DNA of 64,000 bases from positions 620,001-684,000 of the forward strand of contig NZ_JARXVE010000002.1 of the NCBI RefSeq assembly GCF_029893345.1. The letters are read 5' to 3'. The notes below the pieces were generated by a model. The model made no database searches. It was given only the letters and a program-made list of their open reading frames with translations, and was not told the origin of the DNA. This DNA is from Mycolicibacterium frederiksbergense (GTDB lineage: Bacteria > Actinomycetota > Actinomycetes > Mycobacteriales > Mycobacteriaceae). Position numbers and translations under genes: made by a program. Below are positions 1-9,083 of this stretch, in pieces; within the stretch, counting starts at the first letter, position 1; each line of letters begins with the position of its first letter.

Positions 1-1
1 G

Positions 2-283
2 CTGCACGACACCAGCGTCGAACCGCCCGGCGGGGAGAGCTTCGACGCGGTGGCGCACCGGGTTCGCCGGGCCCGCAATCGGATCATCGCCGAGTACGGT
101 GCCGCAACGGTTCTGGTGGTCTCGCACGTGACGCCGATCAAGACCATCCTGCGGTTGGCGCTGGATGCCGGCGAGGGCATCCTGTACCGGCTGCACCTGG
201 ATTTGGCATCGTTGTCGATCGCCGAGTTCTACGCCGACGGAGGGTCATCGGTGCGGCTGGTGAATCAGACCGCCTACCTGTAG
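2..283 (+). CDS. Bifunctional RNase HI / acid phosphatase, C-terminal end only (Rv2228c-like)
   Basis: This is the last ~93 codons of a gene that starts before the window. The visible part is the tail of a histidine-phosphatase (CobC/PhoE-like) domain: the motif VVSHVTPIKT holds the second conserved His, followed by the helix and strand that close the fold. In mycobacteria this domain is fused behind an RNase HI domain, and the fused protein sits at this place in the conserved gene order; the RNase H half is outside the window, so the fusion itself is inferred from synteny. It is convergent with the XRE-cupin gene, with one base between the two stop codons. Confidence 0.8.
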   Translation: MHDTSVEPPGGESFDAVAHRVRRARNRIIAEYGAATVLVVSHVTPIKTILRLALDAGEGILYRLHLDLASLSIAEFYADGGSSVRLVNQTAYL

Positions 284-284
284 C

Positions 285-866
285 TCAGGCGTGCAGGTGT
301 AGTTGCTCACCGTGCGGGCCGAAGATGGTGATCGCCTCGACCGGTCCGTCGACGGCCCCGAACCAGTGCGGTGTCCAGGTCGAAAACTCCACGGCCTCAC
401 CGGGTTTGACCACGAAGTCTTGCTCACCCAGGATCAGCCGCAGCTGTCCGGACAGCACATACATCCAGTCGCGTCCCTCATGCACCGGGAATTCGGCGGG
501 AGGATGCCGGCGTTTCGGGCTGATCCGGATCTTGAAGGCGTGCAGCCCGCCGGCCGGGCCCTGCCGGGTGAGCGGCCAGTAGGTGATGTCGTGGTGGGTG
601 TGTGAGCTGCCCTTGACGCGGGGGTCCTCGGCCTGTGGCGCGCGCAGTAACTCGTCGGTGCTCACCGACAGTGCGGTGGCCAGCCGGGGCAGGTGGTCCA
701 GCGCGAGGCGGCGCTTGCCCGACTCCAGTCGGCTCAGCGTCGACACGTCGATCTGTGCCCGGCGCGCGACGTCTTCCAGGGTGAGTCCGCGTTCCGCCCG
801 CAATTCCCGCAGACGGCGCCGGACCAGGGCGTCGATGTCGGCGGGCTCGGCAGCGTTTGCCTCCAT
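285..866 (-). CDS. XRE-family transcriptional regulator with C-terminal cupin domain
   Basis: This 193-aa protein has an N-terminal helix-turn-helix (residues ~14-68, with LEDVARRAQIDVSTLSRLES as the HTH core) followed by a small cupin barrel (residues ~110-185, with PVHEGRDWMYVLSG and KPGEAVEFSTWTPHWFGA as the two cupin motifs). This architecture is typical of one-component regulators that bind a small molecule in the cupin. The HAFKIRIS strand precedes the first cupin motif. It is transcribed away from the flavoprotein-methyltransferase gene, with about 48 bp between the two start codons, so it most likely controls that gene and itself from the shared region. The ligand cannot be told from sequence. 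Confidence 0.85.
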   Translation of the reverse strand: MEANAAEPADIDALVRRRLRELRAERGLTLEDVARRAQIDVSTLSRLESGKRRLALDHLPRLATALSVSTDELLRAPQAEDPRVKGSSHTHHDITYWPLTRQGPAGGLHAFKIRISPKRRHPPAEFPVHEGRDWMYVLSGQLRLILGEQDFVVKPGEAVEFSTWTPHWFGAVDGPVEAITIFGPHGEQLHLHA

Positions 867-914
867 GGCAAATTAGCTTGGCACTTTGCCATCGGATTCG
901 GCAAGCTCGAAGCC

Positions 915-2480
915 ATGGACCTCGAAGTTATGGACAAGCCTTGGGATTGCGTCATCGTCGGCGGCGGGGCGGCCGGGCTGAGTGCGGCGCTGGTGCTGGG
1001 GCGGGCCCGGCGACGGGTACTGCTCGTCGATGCCGGAAAGCAGAGCAACCTGGCCGCACCTGGAATCGGCGGCCTGCTCGGCAACGACGGCCGCCCTCCG
1101 TCCGAGCTCTACGCGGCCGGCCGCGCCGAGCTGGCTGCCTACCCCACGGTGCAAGTACGTACCGGCGAAGTCGTAGGTGGTGAACCGGGTTTCGTGCTCG
1201 AGCTGGCCGATGGCACCCGCGAGCGGGCCCGGGCGGTGCTGCTGGCCACCGGCATGGAGTACCGGCCGCCGAACATCGCCGGACTCCAAGAGCTCTGGGG
1301 CGGTTCGGTTTTCCACTGCCCGTTCTGTCATGGATGGGAGCTGCGCGACGCGCCGCTGGCGGTGATCGCCCAGGGAGACCGCGCCGTGCACCTGGCGCTC
1401 CTGCTGCGCGGCTGGACCGAAGATCTGGTGGTGCTCACCGACGGGGACAGTGGGCTGGATGAGGCCCAGGTCAAGCAGCTGGACGCGGCCGGCATCGGCG
1501 TCGATGAGCGCTCGATCACCCAATTCGTCGCTCACGACGGGGAATTGGCGGCCGTGGAATTCGCCGACGGCACCCGGCTGGCCCGGCGCGGGGCGGCCGT
1601 CGCCGCCACACTGCACCAGCGCTCACCGCTGGCCGCGCAGCTCGGCGCCGTCTCGGCACCCGGGCCGATCGCCGCGGACGCCCTCGTCGTCGATGCGTTC
1701 GCCCGCACCTCGGTGCCTGGCCTGTTCGCCGCAGGCGATCTGAGTGCCCAAATGCCGCAGGTGGCCGCGGCGGTGGCGTCGGGCAGCCAAGCCGGCGCTG
1801 CCGTCGTGCAGCATCTGCTCGGCGAAGACGTCGGGCTCCCGGTGCCGCCGTGGCCCGCGCAGACGGCCGTCACCGCGCAGTACTGGGAACGCCACTACGG
1901 GCAGCGGGGCCGGATCTGGAGCGGACGGGTCAACCCCCAGTTGGCCAAGATCGCCGCGGATCTGCCCGCGGGTACTGCGCTCGATCTCGGCTGCGGCGAG
2001 GGCGGCGACGCCGTCTGGCTGGCCGAACACGGCTGGCAGGTCACGGCCGTGGACGTTTCCGAGACCGCGCTTGGGCGGGCTGCCGCTGAGGCGCAGGAAC
2101 GGGGTGTGGCGGAGCGGATCACGTTCGAACGCCACGACCTGTCCGAGAGCCTCCCGGACGGCCGCTTCGACCTGGTCTCGGCCCAGTTCCTGCACTCGCC
2201 GATTGCCATGGACCGCGCCGTCCTGCTGCGTCGTGCCGCCGCTACGGTGGCGCCCGGCGGCCTGCTGGTCATCGTCGACCACGGGGCCGCGCCGCCGTGG
2301 GCGCCTGAGCATGTCCACCGGTTCGAGTTCCCCAGCACCGGCGAGGTTCTCGACTCGTTGAACCTCGACGACGCCGAATGGGAACGCATCCGGGTGGAAT
2401 CCGATGAGCGGGAGGCGACCGGACCGAATGGGCAGCGCGGCACCCTGATCGACAACGTGATGGTGCTGCGGCGGCGGTGA
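915..2480 (+). CDS. Thioredoxin-reductase-like FAD oxidoreductase fused to a SAM-dependent methyltransferase
   Basis: This 521-aa protein has two enzyme domains. Residues ~10-310 form a thioredoxin-reductase-like flavoprotein: the FAD-binding GGGAAG (residues 16-21), LLATGMEYRPP, a redox CPFC pair (Cys135/Cys138) followed by HGWE, and the C-terminal FAD motif VPGLFAAGDLSAQ. The second Rossmann motif is weak (IAQGDRAV) and the HRR-type motif that holds the NADPH phosphate in true thioredoxin reductases is replaced by LTDG. Residues ~315-521 are a class I methyltransferase with SAM motif DLGCGEGG (357-364). I chose the ATG at 915 because coding similarity begins there; the ATG at 930 is an alternative and a longer upstream frame lies in the divergent promoter. 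Substrate unknown: a dithiol or chalcogen compound is plausible. Confidence 0.85.
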   Translation: MDLEVMDKPWDCVIVGGGAAGLSAALVLGRARRRVLLVDAGKQSNLAAPGIGGLLGNDGRPPSELYAAGRAELAAYPTVQVRTGEVVGGEPGFVLELADGTRERARAVLLATGMEYRPPNIAGLQELWGGSVFHCPFCHGWELRDAPLAVIAQGDRAVHLALLLRGWTEDLVVLTDGDSGLDEAQVKQLDAAGIGVDERSITQFVAHDGELAAVEFADGTRLARRGAAVAATLHQRSPLAAQLGAVSAPGPIAADALVVDAFARTSVPGLFAAGDLSAQMPQVAAAVASGSQAGAAVVQHLLGEDVGLPVPPWPAQTAVTAQYWERHYGQRGRIWSGRVNPQLAKIAADLPAGTALDLGCGEGGDAVWLAEHGWQVTAVDVSETALGRAAAEAQERGVAERITFERHDLSESLPDGRFDLVSAQFLHSPIAMDRAVLLRRAAATVAPGGLLVIVDHGAAPPWAPEHVHRFEFPSTGEVLDSLNLDDAEWERIRVESDEREATGPNGQRGTLIDNVMVLRRR

Positions 2481-2484
2481 TCCG

Positions 2485-2919
2485 CTAGGTGGTCGCGGGG
2501 ATGTCGGTGCGTTGGGTCAGCCGGACACTGTTTCCGGATGGGTCGCGGAAACCGGAGTCGATGCCGTAAGGCATCTGGTTCGGTGGCTCGGTGAACTCGA
2601 CCCCGCGGGCGGTCAGCCGCTCATAGTCGGCCTGGCAGTCGTCGGTGGTCAGAAACACCGTGCCGGCGAAGCCCTTTGCAGTCAGGTCCTGAACCTGCTT
2701 GCGGGTCTGCTCGTCCATCACGGGCTCGCCGGGCACGGCCATCAGCACGATGCCGACGTCTTCCTGCCCGGGCGGGCCGACCGTGACCCAGCGGAAGTCG
2801 CCCAGCTCCTCCGGGAACGAAACATCTTCGCGCACTTCCATACCGACCTTCTCGGTCCAGAACTTCAGCGCGACCTCCTGGTCGTGAACCCACAGATGCG
2901 TATATGCGATTTTCATCAT
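2485..2919 (-). CDS. VOC (glyoxalase/bleomycin-resistance) family protein
   Basis: This 144-aa protein is a single vicinal-oxygen-chelate unit: it opens with KIAYTHLWVHDQEVALKFW, the usual first beta-alpha of the fold, and closes with YGIDSGFRDPSGNSVRL, which carries the conserved DPxGN turn. Candidate metal ligands are the His in the first strand and acidic residues in the later strands. It starts 9 bp after the AraC-type gene on the same strand, so the two form an operon; AraC-VOC pairs are common in actinobacteria. Two adjacent Met codons begin the frame (2919 or 2916). Function could be a dioxygenase-, lyase- or resistance-type activity; the family is too broad to choose. Confidence 0.85.
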   Translation of the reverse strand: MMKIAYTHLWVHDQEVALKFWTEKVGMEVREDVSFPEELGDFRWVTVGPPGQEDVGIVLMAVPGEPVMDEQTRKQVQDLTAKGFAGTVFLTTDDCQADYERLTARGVEFTEPPNQMPYGIDSGFRDPSGNSVRLTQRTDIPATT

Positions 2920-2928
2920 GGCCTGACG

Positions 2929-3381
2929 CTACGTTCGCTCCGGCCCGCTCGTCTTCTCCGTTTGTGCTGTCTTGGCCCGACTGGGATGGGGGCGCCGGGT
3001 GTCCCGGGCCAGGATGCAACTGGGCACCGGGGCGCGCAGCGCGGCCGGCGGCAGGCCGGCGCGGTAGGCCGCCGGGGGCTTGCCGTAGGCCCGGGCGAAG
3101 CTGGTGGTGAACGAGCCGACACTGTGCAGCCCGACCATCACGCAGATGTCGGCGACCGAACGGTCGGTGTTGCGCAGCAGCGCGGCGGCCCGCTCCAGGC
3201 GCCTGCTCTGCAGATAGGCCCGCGGGGACTCACCGAAGGTGCGGGTGAACATCCGGCTGAAGTGCGCCCGGGACAAACCGGCGGCCGCGGCGAGGTCGTC
3301 GACGGTGATCGGATCCGCATAGCGGGCGTCCGCCAGATCCTTCGCACGGAGCAAGTATCGGGCCGGTGGCACCTGCGGCAT
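2929..3381 (-). CDS. AraC-family transcriptional regulator, DNA-binding domain only
   Basis: This ~150-aa protein is essentially the double helix-turn-helix of the AraC/XylS family with no separate ligand domain: first HTH in VDDLAAAAGLSRAHFSRMFT, linker with SPRAYLQSRRLERAAALL, second HTH in VADICVMVGLHSVGSFTTSF and the closing YGKPPAAYR. A longer frame exists to 3435, but those codons lie inside the 5' end of the RNase P RNA gene on the other strand, so I chose the ATG at 3381. It sits just upstream of and in line with the VOC gene. Its start codon is only ~25 bp from the RNase P RNA 5' end, so the two divergent promoters must overlap each other's transcribed sequence. Confidence 0.85.
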   Translation of the reverse strand: MPQVPPARYLLRAKDLADARYADPITVDDLAAAAGLSRAHFSRMFTRTFGESPRAYLQSRRLERAAALLRNTDRSVADICVMVGLHSVGSFTTSFARAYGKPPAAYRAGLPPAALRAPVPSCILARDTRRPHPSRAKTAQTEKTSGPERT

Positions 3382-3403
3382 GAAAATGAGGGTACGGTTA
3401 TCC

Positions 3404-3806
<403 letters not shown>

Positions 3807-3823
3807 CAGCCGGTTCGGACCGC

Positions 3824-5323
3824 CTAGTGGGTCTTGCGGACCGCCTTGTCGAGTTGTTTGAGCGCACCCTGCAGCTGGGCCCGGGACTGCTGGGCCAGGT
3901 CCTGCTCCTGCTGATAGAGCAGTCCGTAGGTGAAGGTGTCCTCGCCGGCGGCATGGGCGGCGTCGGCCTGGGTGCTCAGGTGGGCCTTGCTCACCACGCT
4001 GTCCTGGTAATCGCCCAGCAGGGTCTGGATGTCCTTGGCACGGTCGGAGACTTTGATTGCCCCGGTGGCCGCCGCGGTATAGCGAAGTCGTTTGGCGCCC
4101 TTGCGGATCCGGTGCAGCGCCTCGTCCTTCTCTTCGGCGCTGACATCGGTGGCACTGGCCGCCGCGGCGGCGGTCTTGGCGGCCTTGCGCACCCGTTTGT
4201 ACGCCGAATCGATGGTCACCGGCGATGGCTGTGCACCTTCGGCGGCGAGCGGCGCGGCGTCGACCAACTCCTCCAGGGTGTCCAACAGCCGGAAGTAGCG
4301 CTGTGACCGCATCGCCAGCAGCGAACGCCGCCAGCCCGCGGTGTACCGGCGGTTGGCGCCCTCGACCAGGCGCTGGCGCACCGGCCCGCGCACCAGCTCG
4401 GCCGGCATTTCATCGAGCGCACGCTGATAGCGCTCGGCGAGCACCTCGGCGTCGCGGGCCACGCCCAGCACCGCGGCCAGCGCCCGCAGCTCATCGAGCA
4501 CCCAGCCGTTGCCGTCCAGCCCGAATGAGCCCCTGGACTCCTGCAGCAGGCTGCGGATCTTGCGCGTCGTCACCCGCATCTGGTGCACCGCGTCGTAGGC
4601 GTCGGCGCGCACCGCGCGGTCCCAGACCACCAACTGGTCGATCTGCTCGGCAACGGCCCGGTGCAGTGGATCGGCAGGCGGGGCCGGCGTCGGGGCTTGA
4701 TCTGTGCCGAGCACCTTGGCCAGCTTCGAGCCGTGGTCGGCAGGTGTGGCTCCGGCATCGGCGAGCCGGTGCGCCAATCGGTTCAGCAGATCTGCGGGCG
4801 GCTCGGCGGCGAGCAGCTCCAGCTCCCATTCCCGCCAGCGCAATTGGTCGGCCTCGGCGCCGGTGGTCGATGCGGTGACCCGGTCATCGCAGAACTCGGC
4901 CAGCGGGGTTCCATCGGGCCCGTGCAGCACCTCGATGCGGCGCTGGGTGCAGATCCGGGCAACCGGTGACAACGGGCGGTCCCGGACGATGGCGAGCACG
5001 ATGTCACGCAGATCCTCGGGCACGGCCTCAGCCGTCGTCCCCAACGGCACGCGCACCTCGGTGCGGGTGTCGGCGCCGGCCGGAAGCTTCAGATGCCAGC
5101 CGGCGTCACTGCCGCCGGTGCGGCGCCTGAGCGTGATGTGATGCGCCGCCAGATCGCGGTTCGGGGTGTCGAAATACACCGCGTCGAGTCGTTCGACCCC
5201 GGGCCGCGCCACCTCGGTAACGGCCGACAACCCTTCGAACGAAGGCGAAACGGTGTCCTCGGTGACCGCGAACTTTCGCTCGATTTCGGTGTACCTGGCG
5301 GTCTTGGGTTTGCCGTGGGCCAT
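3824..5323 (-). CDS. CYTH-CHAD domain protein (Rv2226-like)
   Basis: This 499-aa protein joins a CYTH triphosphate-tunnel domain (residues ~10-200, beginning YTEIERKFAV with the ExExK motif) to a CHAD helical domain (residues ~215-495, rich in conserved His and Arg/Lys, with AVHQMRVTTRKIRSLL and LHRIRKGAKRLRYTAAAT). CYTH domains hydrolyse or bind triphosphates and CHAD domains bind polyphosphate, so a role in polyphosphate metabolism is likely but unproven for this protein. I chose the ATG at 5323, after which similarity to the CYTH family starts; a longer frame to 5431 runs into the divergent promoter of the TetR-type gene. It ends 18 bp after the RNase P RNA gene on the opposite strand. Confidence 0.9.
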   Translation of the reverse strand: MAHGKPKTARYTEIERKFAVTEDTVSPSFEGLSAVTEVARPGVERLDAVYFDTPNRDLAAHHITLRRRTGGSDAGWHLKLPAGADTRTEVRVPLGTTAEAVPEDLRDIVLAIVRDRPLSPVARICTQRRIEVLHGPDGTPLAEFCDDRVTASTTGAEADQLRWREWELELLAAEPPADLLNRLAHRLADAGATPADHGSKLAKVLGTDQAPTPAPPADPLHRAVAEQIDQLVVWDRAVRADAYDAVHQMRVTTRKIRSLLQESRGSFGLDGNGWVLDELRALAAVLGVARDAEVLAERYQRALDEMPAELVRGPVRQRLVEGANRRYTAGWRRSLLAMRSQRYFRLLDTLEELVDAAPLAAEGAQPSPVTIDSAYKRVRKAAKTAAAAASATDVSAEEKDEALHRIRKGAKRLRYTAAATGAIKVSDRAKDIQTLLGDYQDSVVSKAHLSTQADAAHAAGEDTFTYGLLYQQEQDLAQQSRAQLQGALKQLDKAVRKTH

Positions 5324-5441
5324 AGTCACCTTCGCTGTGCACCGGAGGCGGATCGGATGAGACCAGCGTGCCACATTCGGGCAGCCGCCACGCCGGTCGT
5401 CGGCAATGCCTGTCGACGCTGCAGTCGGCATAGTTGTCAGC

Positions 5442-5798
5442 GTGGCGAACGATCAGGCGACCAACCCGGGGAACCGCGCGGCCGGGCGCGGACGCCCCCG
5501 GCTGGAGCGGTCACGCCGGCCGGGCCAGACCGCCCGTGAGGAGATCCTCGACGCCGCCCTGTCGGCGGCAGTGATCGCCGAGTGCGCCGGTCCGCCCGAT
5601 GCCGACGACCTTCCGTTTCGATTGGTCGAATCGGTGATCAACAGCCGCTCCGATGATGTCGACAGCGCGCCCGGGCAGCCCTGGGTGATCGCCGAGGGTG
5701 CGCTGCGGGTCCTCGGTTTCAGCGGCGATTTCGCTGCGCTGGTGAGCGGCACGGCGAGCCGGCTGGGCGTGCAACCACCGAAAACCCCAGCCCGCTAG
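5442..5798 (+). CDS. TetR-family regulator with most of its interior deleted (probable remnant)
   Basis: The reading frame gives 118 aa, about half the usual 190-220 of TetR regulators. Its N-terminus is a normal TetR lead-in (Gly-Arg-Pro-Arg-Leu, then GQTAREEILDAA, the first helix of the DNA-binding domain), but the recognition helix and the core of the ligand domain are missing. It runs straight into what looks like a TetR C-terminus (DDLPFRLVESVINSRSDD ... WVIAEGALRVLGF). The junction, near codon 40, keeps frame, so this looks like a clean internal deletion, not random decay. Without the recognition helix it should not bind DNA. Start is the GTG at 5442; it may still be transcribed with the enoyl-CoA hydratase gene 11 bp downstream. 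Family assignment of the C-terminal half is from memory of homologues. Confidence 0.6.
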   Translation: MANDQATNPGNRAAGRGRPRLERSRRPGQTAREEILDAALSAAVIAECAGPPDADDLPFRLVESVINSRSDDVDSAPGQPWVIAEGALRVLGFSGDFAALVSGTASRLGVQPPKTPAR

Positions 5799-5809
5799 AG
5801 TTTCCGAGC

Positions 5810-6595
5810 GTGACCGAGACCACTTATGAAGCCATCTCGTTCGAGCAGTCCGGCGCCATCGCGCAGATCACCCTGAATCGGCCGGACGCCGCGAATGGCA
5901 TGAACGACACCATGACTCGCGAGCTGGCCGACGCCGCACGGCGTTGTGACACCGCCGGGACCAAGGTCGTGGTGCTGACCGGTGCGGGCCGGTTCTTCTG
6001 TGCCGGCGGCGATCTGAAGTCGTTCGCCGACGCGCCGGACCGGGGGCGCTTCATCAAGGGCGTCGCCGACGATCTGCATCAGGCCATCTCGTCGTTCGCC
6101 CGGATGGACGCGGTGCTGATCACAGTGGTCAACGGCACCGCGGCCGGCGCCGGGTTCAGCCTCGGGGTGGCCGGGGACCTGGTGCTGGCTGCCGAATCCG
6201 CCACGTTCACCATGGCCTACACCAAGGTGGGTCTGAGCCCCGACGGCAGTTCGACCTACTACCTGCCCCGACTGGTCGGGCTGCGCCGGGCGCAGGAGCT
6301 GATGCTGACCAATCGGACGCTCTCGGCCGCCGAGGCGCAGGAATGGGGACTGGTCAGCGAGGTGGTCGCCGCAGACCAGCTGCAGGCCCGGGCCGCGGAA
6401 CTGGCCGAGCAGGTGGCCGCCGGATCCGCCGGATCCAACGGCGCGGTCAAATCACTGCTGGCGTCCTCGTTCAAGAACGGCCTGGAAGATCAGCTGGCGG
6501 CCGAATCCCGGTTCATCGCCGCGCGGGCGAACTCGGCCGACGGCCGTGAGGGCGTCGACGCGTTCCTGGCTAAGCGCCGGGCCGAGTTCGCCTAA
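5810..6595 (+). CDS. Enoyl-CoA hydratase/isomerase family protein
   Basis: This 261-aa protein is a single crotonase domain of normal length. The CoA and oxyanion-hole motifs are visible: ITLNRPDAANGMND, then GRFFCAGGDLKSFAD and NGTAAGAGFSLGVAGDLVLA. The catalytic-loop equivalent is VGLSPDGSSTYYLPRLVG, in which an Asp takes the place where classical hydratases have Glu, a pattern often seen in isomerase-type or uncharacterised members. It starts with GTG 11 bp after the remnant TetR gene and is convergent with panB. It probably acts in fatty-acid or related acyl-CoA turnover; the exact substrate is unknown. Confidence 0.9.
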   Translation: MTETTYEAISFEQSGAIAQITLNRPDAANGMNDTMTRELADAARRCDTAGTKVVVLTGAGRFFCAGGDLKSFADAPDRGRFIKGVADDLHQAISSFARMDAVLITVVNGTAAGAGFSLGVAGDLVLAAESATFTMAYTKVGLSPDGSSTYYLPRLVGLRRAQELMLTNRTLSAAEAQEWGLVSEVVAADQLQARAAELAEQVAAGSAGSNGAVKSLLASSFKNGLEDQLAAESRFIAARANSADGREGVDAFLAKRRAEFA

Positions 6596-6606
6596 GCGGC
6601 CAACTC

Positions 6607-7467
6607 TCAGTAGCTGTGCTCCTCGGCCGGGAACACCCCGGCTGCCACGTCGTGGGCGTACTGCGCCGCCGCCCGGTGCAGTTCGCCGCCCACGTCGCCG
6701 AAACGCTTGACGAACTTGGCGGTCTTGCCGCTGGTGAGGCCGACCATGTCCTGCCAGACCAGCACCTGGGCGTCGCAGTTGGGGCCGGCGCCGATGCCGA
6801 CGGTGGGGATGGTGAGCTTGCCGGTGATCTGGGTGGCCAGCTCGGCGGGCACCATCTCCAGCACCACCGCGATGGCGCCGGCTTCCTGCACGGCGATCGC
6901 GTCGTGGATGGTCTGCTCAGCGGCATCACCGCGGCCCTGAACTCGGTAGCCGCCCAGCCCGTTGACGCTCTGCGGGGTGAAGCCGATGTGGGCCACCACC
7001 GGGATGCCCGCGGCCGACAGCGTCGCGATCTGATCGGCCATCCGCTCACCGCCCTCGAGCTTGATCGCCTGCGCGCCGGTCTCCTTCATGAAGCGGGTGG
7101 CAGTGGCCAGGGCCTGCTGCGGGCTGCTCTCGTAGCTGCCGAACGGCAGATCGGCGATCACCAGGGCATGCGGCGCGCCCTTGACCACCGCGCGGGCCAA
7201 CGGAATCAGCTCGTCGATGGTGATCGGCACGGTCGTGTCGTAGCCGTAGACCACGTTCGCCGCCGAGTCGCCGACCAGCAGCACCGGGATTCCCGCATCG
7301 TCGAACACCCGTGCGCTGGAGTAGTCGTAACAGGTGAGCATCGCCCACTTGTGGCCTTCAGACTTCCACTTCTGCAGGGTGAGACTGCGGACCTTGGTGC
7401 GGGGATTGGTATCGGCACCGGTATCGGTATTGCGATCTGCGGCACCATAAACAGACTGTTCAGACAT
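6607..7467 (-). CDS. panB: 3-methyl-2-oxobutanoate hydroxymethyltransferase
   Basis: This 286-aa enzyme transfers a hydroxymethyl group from methylene-tetrahydrofolate to alpha-ketoisovalerate, the first committed step of pantothenate and thus CoA synthesis. Family motifs: [36 protein letters not shown] (metal-binding Asp), [19 protein letters not shown], and [18 protein letters not shown]. The tail [20 protein letters not shown] is the second metal/substrate region. I chose the ATG at 7467, which has a purine-rich ribosome-binding site (ACGAGGGA) just upstream; the frame stays open further to 7884 but that part overlaps the divergent WS/DGAT promoter and gene. The first ~24 residues are Asp/Thr-rich and not conserved. 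Confidence 0.95.
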   Translation of the reverse strand: MSEQSVYGAADRNTDTGADTNPRTKVRSLTLQKWKSEGHKWAMLTCYDYSSARVFDDAGIPVLLVGDSAANVVYGYDTTVPITIDELIPLARAVVKGAPHALVIADLPFGSYESSPQQALATATRFMKETGAQAIKLEGGERMADQIATLSAAGIPVVAHIGFTPQSVNGLGGYRVQGRGDAAEQTIHDAIAVQEAGAIAVVLEMVPAELATQITGKLTIPTVGIGAGPNCDAQVLVWQDMVGLTSGKTAKFVKRFGDVGGELHRAAAQYAHDVAAGVFPAEEHSY

Positions 7468-7626
7468 CGTCGTCCCTCGTGATGGTCGGTTCGAATCCTC
7501 GAGGCCGCCTCGCGGTCCCCGGGTTCGTCGGACGTGTGTCAGTCTGCCACCGCCGGGAATGAAGGCAAAAGCAACGTTTGAGTGGATTTCCTCACAGTTG
7601 CTGCGGCGAGCTTTAACATCAGCGAC

Positions 7627-9018
7627 ATGCAACGGCTCAGCGGCCTCGACGCCAGCTTCCTGTATCTGGAATCCGCCGCGCAGCCGATGCACGTCTGCGC
7701 TGTGCTGGAACTGGACACCTCGACCATGCCGGGCGGCTACAGCTTCGACCGGATGCGTGACGCACTCTCGTTGTCCATCAAGGCGATGCCGCAATTCCGC
7801 GAGAAGCTGGCCAATAGCCGGTTCAACCTCGATCACCCGGTATGGGTGGAGGACAAGGACTTTGACGTCGACCGGCACTTGCATCGGATCGGGCTACCGG
7901 CACCCGGCGGGCGTGCTGAGCTGTCCGAGATCTGCGGGCACATCGCGTCGCTGCCACTGGACCGGACCCGGCCGTTGTGGGAGATGTGGATCATCGAGAA
8001 CGTCGCGGGCACCGATGCCCACGCCGGCGGCCGGCTGGCACTGATGACCAAGCTGCATCACTCCGGGGTAGACGGGGTGACCGGCGCCAACCTGATGTCA
8101 CAGCTGTGCACCACCGAACCCGACGCCCCGCCGCCCGACCCGGTTGACGGGGTGGGCGGCGCCTCGGGTGCCCAGATCGCCATCGGCGGTGCGCTGAAGT
8201 TCGCCGCCCGCCCGCTCAAGTTGGCCAATGTGCTGCCCACCACGGCCAACACGGTGATCGACACGGTGCGGCGGGCGTTGAGCGGGCAGGCGATGGCAGC
8301 ACCGTTCAACGCCCCGAAAACCGTGTTCAATGCCAACGTCACCGGTCGCCGCAGCGTCGCGTTCGCGCAGTTGGACCTCGAAGACATCAAGACCGTGAAA
8401 AACCACTTCGACGTCAAAGTCAACGATGTGGTGATGGCGCTGGTATCCGGCGTGCTGCGCACTTACCTCAGCGACCGCGACGAATTGCCGGAGAGCTCCC
8501 TGGTCGCCATGGTGCCGGTCTCGGTGCACGACCGCTCCAACCGGCCGGGGCGCAACCAGGTGTCGGGCATGTTCTCCAAGCTGGAAACCCGGATCGCCGA
8601 CCCGGCCGAACGGTTGCGCGCCATCGCTGCGTCGAATTCGGTGGCCAAACAACACAGTTATGCGATCGGCGCGACGCTGTTGCAGGACTGGTCGCAGTTC
8701 GCGGCGCCGGCGGTGTTCGGCGCCGCGATGCGGGTGTATGCCGCCAGCCGCCTGTCCGGGGCCAAACCCGTGCACAATCTCGTCATCTCCAATGTGCCCG
8801 GCCCCCAGGTGCCGTTGTATCTGCTGGGCTGCGAGGTCAAGGCCATGTACCCGCTGGGCCCGATCTTCCACGGCTCCGGGCTCAACATCACCGTGATGTC
8901 ACTGACCGGGATGCTCGACGTCGGCATCGTGTCCTGCCCGGACTTGCTGCCTGACCTGTGGGATATGGCCGACGATTTCCATGTCGCACTCCAGGAGCTT
9001 CTCGCCGCTACCCGATAA
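7627..9018 (+). CDS. Wax ester synthase / diacylglycerol acyltransferase (WS/DGAT family)
   Basis: This 463-aa protein belongs to the family that joins an acyl-CoA to a long alcohol or diacylglycerol, making storage lipid. The catalytic HHxxxDG motif is present as HHSGVDG near residue 145, preceded by [16 protein letters not shown]. Later family motifs include [16 protein letters not shown] and [19 protein letters not shown]. Start is the ATG at 7627, where the family's [15 protein letters not shown] begins; an upstream in-frame Met at 7582 is less likely. It is divergent from panB across ~160 bp. Mycobacteria carry many paralogues, and this one is not in the corresponding M. tuberculosis block as far as I recall. 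Which triacylglycerol synthase it corresponds to cannot be told here. Confidence 0.9.
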   Translation: MQRLSGLDASFLYLESAAQPMHVCAVLELDTSTMPGGYSFDRMRDALSLSIKAMPQFREKLANSRFNLDHPVWVEDKDFDVDRHLHRIGLPAPGGRAELSEICGHIASLPLDRTRPLWEMWIIENVAGTDAHAGGRLALMTKLHHSGVDGVTGANLMSQLCTTEPDAPPPDPVDGVGGASGAQIAIGGALKFAARPLKLANVLPTTANTVIDTVRRALSGQAMAAPFNAPKTVFNANVTGRRSVAFAQLDLEDIKTVKNHFDVKVNDVVMALVSGVLRTYLSDRDELPESSLVAMVPVSVHDRSNRPGRNQVSGMFSKLETRIADPAERLRAIAASNSVAKQHSYAIGATLLQDWSQFAAPAVFGAAMRVYAASRLSGAKPVHNLVISNVPGPQVPLYLLGCEVKAMYPLGPIFHGSGLNITVMSLTGMLDVGIVSCPDLLPDLWDMADDFHVALQELLAATR

Positions 9019-9083
9019 CGTCACGGCCTCCGATGACCAGGCCCGGCCTGCGGCGACGTTGCGCCATGGCAGCATGGTCAGCC

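Noticed and set aside
7488..7498. GGTTCGAATCC, identical to a tRNA T-loop
   Set aside because: No D-arm, anticodon arm or acceptor pairing can be built around it; the upstream side is the panB start region.
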